NCBI RefSeq assembly: GCF_014191375.1
Contig: NZ_JACHWN010000005.1
Span: 248,001 to 312,000 of the forward strand
Origin: Mesorhizobium sp. RMAD-H1
GTDB taxonomy: Bacteria > Pseudomonadota > Alphaproteobacteria > Rhizobiales > Rhizobiaceae
Direction of reading: 5' to 3'
Length of the DNA: 64,000 nt
Both the position numbers and the translations under genes were made by a program. Shown here piece by piece: positions 56,465 through 64,000 of the stretch. The first letter of the stretch is position 1. Each line of letters begins with the position of its first letter. The notes under the pieces are model-generated. The model was not told the origin of the DNA and did not search any database. It saw only the letters and a program-made list of their open reading frames with translations.

Positions 56465-56793
56465 TGGACGGCGCCTTCCGCACGAAAGAGGACGGCATCA
56501 CCGTCTTCGTGCGGCTGACGCCGAAAGCCGCCAAAGACGCGGTGGAGGGCGTCGGAGAGGCCGCGGACGGCCGACGCCATCTCATCGCGCGGGTCCGCGC
56601 CGTGCCGGAGGACGGCAAGGCCAACAAGGCGCTCGAAAAACTCCTTGCAAAGGTGCTGGGCGTCGCCGGTAGCCATGTGGCGGTGAGGAGCGGCGCCACT
56701 TCCAGGCTGAAGCAGGTGCATATTACAGGCGATCCGCAAAGGCTGGCCGGCAGCCTGCGCAGTGCCTTGTATCCGGCAGAAGGTGCAACATGA
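56464..56793 (+). CDS. DUF167 (YggU) family protein
   Basis: 109-residue small alpha/beta protein with the pattern VFVRLTPKAAKDAVEG, RVRAVPEDGKANKALEKLLAKVLG and SGATSRLKQVHITG. YggT and YggU commonly lie together; biochemical role unknown. ATG overlaps the yggT TGA (TGATG), so translation is coupled. Confidence 0.92.
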   Translation: MDGAFRTKEDGITVFVRLTPKAAKDAVEGVGEAADGRRHLIARVRAVPEDGKANKALEKLLAKVLGVAGSHVAVRSGATSRLKQVHITGDPQRLAGSLRSALYPAEGAT

Positions 56794-56831
56794 TTGGGAA
56801 TGGCCTTCGCCGGCAGCCGGCGGTATAAGGT

Positions 56832-56850
56832 TCTCTATTTAAAATAGAGA
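56832..56850. promoter_or_regulatory. 19-bp palindrome at the ribosome site of the orphan secreted gene
   Basis: TCTCTATTT-A-AAATAGAGA, a perfect 9-bp inverted repeat, ends 7 bp before ATG 56858. AT-rich in GC-rich surroundings. It can be an operator overlapping the promoter, or, in RNA, a hairpin hiding the ribosome site (no other Shine-Dalgarno sequence is seen). Confidence 0.6.
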
Positions 56851-56857
56851 CATTTTC

Positions 56858-57442
56858 ATGAGACATGTGCTTTTAGCTGTATCGACCATCCTTCTCGCCG
56901 GCGGAGCGCAGGCCGCAGGGATCGAGAGCGCTTATACGAAACTCGACAGGAAGCATGACTGCAAGCCGGTAGAGGCTGGCGGAGCGGAAGGGGGAGACCG
57001 GGAAAGCCTCGTCTGCACGGGCTATAGGGATTATCCTGTCCTCATCTCCTATGATGATGGGCGCGAATCCATCTTTTATGGTTTCCCGTCGAAGAAAGCC
57101 GGGCGCGAATGGGAGTCCTTCGCAGGGTTCAACTACAGCGGGGATACCGTCGAGTGGCGGATCGTTCGAGAGAGGAAGAAGGACATTCCCTTCGCCACCA
57201 TCCATCGCTGGTTCGTGGGCGAGCCGGGCGATACGGTCGAGATCCTGGTGGTTGAAAAGGTGGGCCGGGCCGGAGGAGGAGAGGGCTGCGCCGTCGGCTA
57301 TGTCGCGGCCACGGGCAACACGGACGCCAATGAAGAGGCGCGACGCATCGCCGACAGCCAAGCCCGCGTTTTCTCCTGCGCTACCGACAAGCCCGTCATC
57401 AAGGCCGGCCGTGTCGCCCTGCCGGCGTTGGCGCGGCGCTGA
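56858..57442 (+). CDS. Secreted/periplasmic protein of unknown function
   Basis: 194-residue protein with a clear signal peptide (MRHVLLAVSTILLAGGAQAAG). The mature part has four cysteines (DCKP, LVCTGY, GEGCAVGY, SCATDK) that could form two disulfides, and blocks such as RDYPVLISYDDGRESIFYGF. I recognise no domain. The gene stands alone, between DUF167 and ppa, with a palindrome 7 bp upstream of the ATG. Confidence 0.75.
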   Translation: MRHVLLAVSTILLAGGAQAAGIESAYTKLDRKHDCKPVEAGGAEGGDRESLVCTGYRDYPVLISYDDGRESIFYGFPSKKAGREWESFAGFNYSGDTVEWRIVRERKKDIPFATIHRWFVGEPGDTVEILVVEKVGRAGGGEGCAVGYVAATGNTDANEEARRIADSQARVFSCATDKPVIKAGRVALPALARR

Positions 57443-57501
57443 AAAAAAGCGGCCCCGCCGAAACGGAACCACTCAAGCTGAAATATCAATTTGATCCGCG
57501 C

Positions 57502-58038
57502 TTACGCCTTCTTGGCCTTGGCGCGCTCGATCGCCTCGGTGATGAACTGGCGGGCGTAATCCTCGTCACCCCAATCGCCGATCTTGACCCATTTGCCGGG
57601 CTCGAGATCCTTGTAATGCTCGAAGAAATGGGCGATCTGCTGCAGCGTGATCTCCGGCAGGTCGGTATAATTGTGCACCTTCTCATAGCGGCGCGTCAGG
57701 TGCGGCGACGGCACGGCGATGATCTTCTCGTCCTTGCCGGAATTGTCTTCCATGACGAGCACGCCGATGGGACGCACATTGATCACGCAGCCCGGCACCA
57801 GCTGGCGGGTGTTGCAGACCAGGACATCGATCGGATCACCGTCCTCGGAAAGCGTGTGCGGCACGAAGCCGTAGTTTCCGGGATAGGTCATCGGTGTATA
57901 GAGGAAGCGGTCGACGATCAGCGCGCCCGCCTTCTTGTCCATCTCGTACTTGATCGGCTGACCGCCAACCGGCACTTCGACAATGACATTGACATCTTCG
58001 GGAGGATTGGAGCCGATTGAGATGGCATCGATATTCAT
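57502..58038 (-). CDS. ppa: Inorganic pyrophosphatase (family I)
   Basis: 178-residue soluble pyrophosphatase hydrolysing PPi to drive biosynthesis. Signature [10 protein letters not shown] with metal-binding aspartates, YPGNYGFVP and [14 protein letters not shown] 58038 with AAGGATG upstream; the frame is open to 58149 through the intergenic repeat. Confidence 0.97.
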   Translation of the reverse strand: MNIDAISIGSNPPEDVNVIVEVPVGGQPIKYEMDKKAGALIVDRFLYTPMTYPGNYGFVPHTLSEDGDPIDVLVCNTRQLVPGCVINVRPIGVLVMEDNSGKDEKIIAVPSPHLTRRYEKVHNYTDLPEITLQQIAHFFEHYKDLEPGKWVKIGDWGDEDYARQFITEAIERAKAKKA

Positions 58039-58121
58039 GGACACATCCTTTCGTTTGGCGCCCTGATAACGGGTTTCATGACGCGGCGCAACAAAAACGA
58101 AACGGGCTGAAAGTGTGAGAA

Positions 58122-58189
58122 AAGGCAGCAGGGAATAGGGAGCAAGCAACAGGTTTTCCTATTCCCCACTCCTTATTCCCTACTGCCTT
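58122..58189. repeat. 68-bp inverted repeat with GGGAATA units
   Basis: AAGGCAGCAGGGAATAGGGAG (58122-58142) and the arm ending CTGCCTT (58183-58189) are 21-bp inverted repeats with two mismatches. The loop contains a further GGGAATAGG copy on the minus strand (CCTATTCCCC). It abuts the GNAT stop codon, so it may act as its terminator, and looks like a dispersed intergenic element. Confidence 0.65.
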
Positions 58190-58694
58190 AATTCCAGACG
58201 AAGGCGACCTTCTTCAGCGTCTTGCCGTCAAAGCATTCGATGCCTTCGGCAATGTCGCGCCCGCCGGCGCCGCGATAAAAGGAGAGGGCAAGCGTATTGT
58301 CCTCCAGCGCCCAGACGACGGTGCCCTTCAGTCCCATATCGGCAAGGCGGCGGCGCGCCGTGCGCAGGAGCCGGCCGCCCAGGCCGATGCCCTGATATTC
58401 CGGCTTGATGTAAAGCTCGTAGATCTCGCCCTTCTGCGCGAGCTGGCGCGCCCGGTTGGGGCCGAGCGTGGCATAGCCGACGACCTCGCCGCTGACCTCG
58501 GCGACCAGGATCTGCGTGGAACGGCGAATGGCGCGGGCCCACCATTCGGCCCTGCGGCGCTGCAGCATGGCATTGAGCGCCTTATAGGGGATGATGCCGG
58601 CATAGGCGCCCCGCCAGGCGTCATGATGCACGTCCGCGATCGCTATCGCGTCGTTGAGGGCGGCTCGCCTGATATCTACGGTCACGGTCGACAT
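58188..58694 (-). CDS. GNAT-family N-acetyltransferase
   Basis: 168-residue GNAT (RimI-like) acetyltransferase. Acetyl-CoA motif A is YIKPEYQGIGLGGRLLRTARRRL, with NTLALSFYRGAGGRD before the C-terminus. Target unknown. It is the only gene between ppa and typA and is on the same strand as both; about 175 bp separate it from typA. Confidence 0.88.
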   Translation of the reverse strand: MSTVTVDIRRAALNDAIAIADVHHDAWRGAYAGIIPYKALNAMLQRRRAEWWARAIRRSTQILVAEVSGEVVGYATLGPNRARQLAQKGEIYELYIKPEYQGIGLGGRLLRTARRRLADMGLKGTVVWALEDNTLALSFYRGAGGRDIAEGIECFDGKTLKKVAFVWN

Positions 58695-58869
58695 GGCCCT
58701 TAACCATAAGCGCAGCCGGCCACCGGCGGCAACGAAAAAGAGGGGGCAAGAAAGGCAATCCCCAAGCTGTGATGAAAATGCCCTTAAGGGGAAATCGAGA
58801 ATTGCTGAGGGGCAAAAGAAAACGGCGCCCGATCGGGCGCCGTCGTCCTCATCATGTATATGCGCCCGC

Positions 58870-60696
<1,827 letters not shown>

Positions 60697-60819
60697 GTAG
60701 GTCACTCTGTAATGGGGGTTGGGACGCCGCCTGCGAGCGCCGCTGTCATTTGACGCGCTGCATACAGGTTTTTCCGCGTTTGCGAAAGGGGGAGGCGTAT
60801 TTATAGGTTACCGGCAGTT

Positions 60820-60846
60820 CCCCGGCGGCACCACAGGCCGCCGGGG
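60820..60846 (-). terminator. GC-rich hairpin after mgtE
   Basis: CCCCGGCGGC (60820-60829), 7-nt loop, GCCGCCGGGG (60837-60846): a perfect 10-bp stem 12 bp past the mgtE stop. No T-tract, so a weak terminator at best. Confidence 0.5.
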
Positions 60847-60857
60847 AGCCGTAGACC

Positions 60858-62258
60858 TTAAAGTAAGGTGCCGGACAGAAAGATCAAGGCTACGGAGAAA
60901 TAGATCACCAGCCCGGTGACGTCGACCAGGGTGGCGACGAAGGGCGCCGACGCGCTTGCGGGGTCGAAGCCCAGCCTCTGCAGAATGAATGGCAGCATCG
61001 ATCCGGCGAGCGAGCCGAAAGTGACGATGGCGACCAAGGCGGTGGCGACGGTGATGGCGATCAGCATCCAGTGCGGCCCATAGTCATAGAAGCCGAGCGT
61101 CTGCCATGCGGTGATGCGGATCACGCATATGACGCCGAGCAGCGCGCCCAGCGCCACTCCCGTCGGCATCTCCCGCAGCGCCACCTTCCACCAGTCGCGC
61201 AACTTGATATCCTGGAGCGCCAGAGCCCGGATCAGCAGCGAAGTCGCCTGGGAACCGGAATTGCCGCCGGAGCTCATGATGAGGGGTATGAAGAGCGCCA
61301 GCACCACCGCTCTTTCCAGCTCCACCTCGAAATACTGCATGGCGCTGGCGGTCAGCATCTCGCTCAGGAAGAGGATGCAGAGCCAGCCGCCGCGCTTCTT
61401 CAGCATCTCGCGGAAGCCGATTTCCATGTAGGGCTTGTCGATCGCCTCGAGACCGCCGAACTTGTAGGCGTCTTCGGTCATCTCCTCGGTCATGGCGTCG
61501 AGCACGTCATCGACCGTGACGATGCCGATGACGTGGCGATCATCGTCGACCACCGGCACGGCGAGCAGGTCGTGCCTGCGGAAAAGCCGGGCCACTTCCT
61601 CGCGGTCGGTCAGAGGCGAGATGGCGACAGGCTTCTCGTCGCGTCCGATGGAGATGATGGGCGCATCGGGCTCGCTGGTGATGAGGCGGCGCAGGGTGAC
61701 GACGCGCTGCAGCACCTTCGTCTTGGGATCGACGACATAGATCGCGTAGACCGTCTCGCGCGAGCGCTCGACCTCGCGGATATATTGCAGGGTCCTGGAA
61801 ACGGTCCAGGTGGCGGGCACGGAGATGAACTCGGTCGTCATCAGGCTGCCCGCCGTATCGTCCGGATAATGCAGCAGCTTTTTCAGCGCGGCCTTGGTTT
61901 CCGGGTTCAGGATGGCGAAAAGCCGGGTGCGGATCGGGTCTTCCAGTTCCTGGAAGATATCGGTAACCCGGTCGGCCGACATGGCGTCGAGAATGGTGCC
62001 GGCCCGATCCAGCGGCAGATGCTCGAGGATCTCGCCGGCCCGGCGCAGTTCCGGCTGGTCGAACAGGCGTACGGCCTGCTCGTACGGCAGATGCGCGATT
62101 GCTGCGATGGCATCGTCTATGTCGAGATCGTTGAGGACCTCGATCGCATCGGCCGGGCGCATCGCGGCGAGATGCTGTGCGATCGCCACCGCTGGGAGAT
62201 CGGCGATATCGAGGATTTCCGGGGTGGTGACTTCCGGGGAGAAGCTGTTTGGGGTCAT
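60858..62258 (-). CDS. mgtE: Magnesium transporter MgtE
   Basis: 466-residue Mg2+ channel/transporter: N-terminal superhelical domain (about 15-140), two CBS domains (about 145-260; IGIVTVDDVLDAMTEEM) and five C-terminal TM helices with the conserved SSGGNSGSQATSLLIRALAL pore segment. ATG 62258 with AAAGG upstream; an ATG at 62288 has no ribosome site. I looked for an M-box leader upstream and did not find one. Confidence 0.95.
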   Translation of the reverse strand: MTPNSFSPEVTTPEILDIADLPAVAIAQHLAAMRPADAIEVLNDLDIDDAIAAIAHLPYEQAVRLFDQPELRRAGEILEHLPLDRAGTILDAMSADRVTDIFQELEDPIRTRLFAILNPETKAALKKLLHYPDDTAGSLMTTEFISVPATWTVSRTLQYIREVERSRETVYAIYVVDPKTKVLQRVVTLRRLITSEPDAPIISIGRDEKPVAISPLTDREEVARLFRRHDLLAVPVVDDDRHVIGIVTVDDVLDAMTEEMTEDAYKFGGLEAIDKPYMEIGFREMLKKRGGWLCILFLSEMLTASAMQYFEVELERAVVLALFIPLIMSSGGNSGSQATSLLIRALALQDIKLRDWWKVALREMPTGVALGALLGVICVIRITAWQTLGFYDYGPHWMLIAITVATALVAIVTFGSLAGSMLPFILQRLGFDPASASAPFVATLVDVTGLVIYFSVALIFLSGTLL

Positions 62259-62609
62259 CGGTTTGCCTTTCCGTCGATCCGCCGTCATGGGCAGATCGTG
62301 ACAAACCGGTTCCAAGCGGTCAGATCACGGCTGCCGATGACGGCTGAGACAATCGACTGTGACTGTCGCTTGGCATGAGAGTTGAACTCCGGTTAAAAAA
62401 CTGCCGCCGCGGAACGCTGCGGCAACGCGAACATGATTTGCTACCGGGCCCCGGCAAAGTCAAGGGCCGCCATATCGGCAGCACGATGCGGCAAGGGGCC
62501 GCGCCGCGCCACGTCTGGACCGTTGAAGGTATTTTGCCTTGTGACGGAGCAGTCCGGGGCCTAGATGTGAGGGTGTATCGCCCCGCCCATACCGATCGGA
62601 GTTTCGCCC
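62259..62609. other. Divergent intergenic region mgtE / M3 peptidase
   Basis: 351 bp. A weak hairpin TGCCGC...GCGGCA (62402-62424) is visible. No gene, riboswitch or clear promoter recognised; both promoters must lie here. Confidence 0.4.
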
Positions 62610-64000
62610 ATGTCCAGCACGAAAGCCGCCGTCAATCCCGCCCTGACCAATTGGTCCGGCCCGCTCGGCCTTCCGGATTTCACCGCCTTTTCCGACGAGG
62701 ATTTCGGGCCGGCCTTCGACGCCGCACTGGCCGAGGACTGGGCGGAGATCGAGGCAATTGCGGCAAGCACGCAAAAGCCTGATATCGACAATACGCTGAA
62801 GGCATTGCAGCTTGCCGGCAAGGCGCTTGAACACGTTTCCGCGATCTTCTGGCTGCGTGCCGGGGCGCACACCAACGACACGATCCAGGCGATGGAGCGC
62901 GAGATCGCGCCGAAGATGTCGCGGCATTATTCCAGGATCATGATGGACAGCCGGCTGTTCTCCCGCATCGATGCGCTTTATGCGCAACGCGACAAGCTTG
63001 GCCTCGACGAGGAAACGCTTCGGGTGCTGGAGAAAATCTGGAAACGCTTCATGCGCAGCGGCGCCAAGCTCGACGACAAGGGCAAGGCGCGTCTCGCCGA
63101 CATAAACGAAAAGCTGGCGGCCCTGGGCGCTGCCTTCGGGCAGAATGTGCTGAAGGACGAGGCGGACTGGGCTCTCATCATCACGGACGAGGCCGACCTT
63201 GCCGGCCTGCCGGATTTCGTGCGCCAGGCCATGCGCGGGGCGGCGGAGGAGCGCGGGCGGCCGGACGCCTGGGCCGTGACGCTGGCGCGCGCCATCATGG
63301 AGCCCTTCCTGTCATTCTCGGAAAACCGCGCATTGCGCGAAAAGGCGTTCCTCGCCTGGGCGAAGCGCGGCGAGAATGGCGGCTCGTCGGACAATCGCGC
63401 CATCGTGGCGGAAATGGTCAGTCTGCGCGCCGAAAAGGCGAAGCTGCTCGGCTATGAGAGCTTCGCCGCCTACAAGCTCGACGACACCATGGCGAAGACG
63501 CCGGAAGCGGTGATGGATCTGCTCGAGCCGGTGTGGGAAAAGGCGCGGACGCGCGCGGCGGAAGAGGAGGCCGAGCTCGAACGGCTGATCGCCGCCGAGG
63601 GCGGCAATCACAAGGTCGCGCCTTGGGACTGGCGCTATTATGCGGAGAAGCGCCGGGCCGAACGCTTCGCCTTCGACGAGACGGAGCTGAAGCCCTATCT
63701 CCAGCTTGAAAAGATCATCGAGGCGGCTTTTGCCGTCGCTACCCGGCTTTTCGGCATCCATTTCGAGGAGAAGAAGGGTATCCCGACCTGGCATCCGGAT
63801 GTGCGTGTCTGGGAGGTGAAGAACTCGGACGGAAGCCGTCGAGGCCTGTTCCTCGGCGATTATTTCGCCCGGCAGTCGAAGCGGTCGGGCGCGTGGATGA
63901 GCGCCCTGCAATCGCAGCACAAGCTCGACGGCGGGGCGGAGCCGATCATCTACAATGTCATGAACTTCGCCAAGCCGCCGAAGGGCGAGCCGGCGCTCCT
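62610..64000 (+). CDS. M3-family oligopeptidase (3' end outside window)
   Basis: N-terminal 463 residues of an M3 metallopeptidase (oligopeptidase A / peptidyl-dipeptidase Dcp type), a cytosolic zinc enzyme cutting short peptides. The visible part starts MSSTKAAVNPALTNWSGP and is family-like: KPDIDNTLKALQLAG, IAPKMSRHYSRIMMD, GYESFAAYKLDDTMAKTPE, APWDWRYYAEKRR. The HExxH zinc site lies beyond 64000. ATG 62610 is the first Met of the conserved region. Confidence 0.92.
   Translation, partial: MSSTKAAVNPALTNWSGPLGLPDFTAFSDEDFGPAFDAALAEDWAEIEAIAASTQKPDIDNTLKALQLAGKALEHVSAIFWLRAGAHTNDTIQAMEREIAPKMSRHYSRIMMDSRLFSRIDALYAQRDKLGLDEETLRVLEKIWKRFMRSGAKLDDKGKARLADINEKLAALGAAFGQNVLKDEADWALIITDEADLAGLPDFVRQAMRGAAEERGRPDAWAVTLARAIMEPFLSFSENRALREKAFLAWAKRGENGGSSDNRAIVAEMVSLRAEKAKLLGYESFAAYKLDDTMAKTPEAVMDLLEPVWEKARTRAAEEEAELERLIAAEGGNHKVAPWDWRYYAEKRRAERFAFDETELKPYLQLEKIIEAAFAVATRLFGIHFEEKKGIPTWHPDVRVWEVKNSDGSRRGLFLGDYFARQSKRSGAWMSALQSQHKLDGGAEPIIYNVMNFAKPPKGEPAL

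Noticed and set aside
62259-62609. M-box magnesium riboswitch before mgtE
   Set aside because: No M-box core elements found on the minus strand; only a weak hairpin.

Overview
The window is a dense stretch of core chromosome from an alphaproteobacterium of the order Hyphomicrobiales (Rhizobiales), most like the Brucellaceae/Phyllobacteriaceae. This rests on high GC content, gene order (tsaD-gpsA-yciI-EVE; hemC-hemD-Mic60-hemY; hisC-tyrC-DUF2125-ChaC-plsC; ftsEX; hpt; TIGR02302-lysA-lptM-argH), a CenR/OtpR-type regulator beside a cNMP-binding protein, a SAM-II riboswitch, CtrA boxes of the form TTAA-N7-TTAA, and a large rhizobial-style intergenic palindrome. I saw no prophage, insertion sequence, integrase, CRISPR array or rRNA operon. 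Genus was not determined.

Layout. 1-5.5 kb: end of succinate dehydrogenase (sdhA, sdhB), a glyoxalase-fold protein, OsmC, a UbiH-type hydroxylase, acyl-CoA thioesterase II. 5.6-7.8 kb: nitrogen module glnK and amtB, each behind its own sigma-54 promoter. 7.8-14.2 kb: CtrA-box-preceded ftsK, lolA-like, exonuclease III, a cNMP-binding protein with an OmpR-family regulator, an L,D-transpeptidase. 14.2-16.6 kb: divergent MocR regulator and EamA exporter with a shared operator. 16.6-20.2 kb: minus-strand operon tsaD-gpsA-yciI-EVE-ETFBKMT-like methyltransferase. 20.3-25.6 kb: hemC-hemD-Mic60/mitofilin-hemY, then a TerB protein. 25.6-30 kb: glutamine amidotransferase, MFS transporter, aquaporin Z, a small lipoprotein, a methyltransferase. 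30-39.7 kb: metA with SAM-II riboswitch and leader terminator, hisC, tyrC, DUF2125, ChaC, plsC, YdcF/ElyC-like, ftsE-ftsX, a membrane protein, hpt. 39.8-46.4 kb: TIGR02302 giant, lysA, lptM, argH, with divergent tlpA. 46.4-54.3 kb: LysE and EamA exporters, YaiI, BrkB, SDR, HIG1-like, cobalamin adenosyltransferase, etfB-etfA, 3-hydroxybutyryl-CoA dehydrogenase. 54.6-64 kb: cysK, tRNA-Ala(CGC), YggT, DUF167, a secreted orphan protein, ppa, GNAT, typA, mgtE, and the start of an M3 oligopeptidase.

How the parts connect: electron-transfer and acyl-CoA metabolism recur (sdh, tesB, etfBA, hbd, adenosyltransferase), and a predicted EtfB lysine methyltransferase sits 34 kb from its likely substrate. 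Envelope and division functions also cluster (ftsK, ftsEX, lolA, L,D-transpeptidase, plsC, lptM, CenR). Nothing here is an obvious undescribed defence or mobile system. The observations most worth a second look are regulatory or structural: the 142-bp palindrome at argH/lptM, the 20-bp palindrome before etfBA, the RBS-adjacent palindrome before an orphan secreted protein, the Mic60-HemY pair, the methyltransferase-EtfB link, the two CtrA boxes, and the terminator-coupled SAM-II leader.
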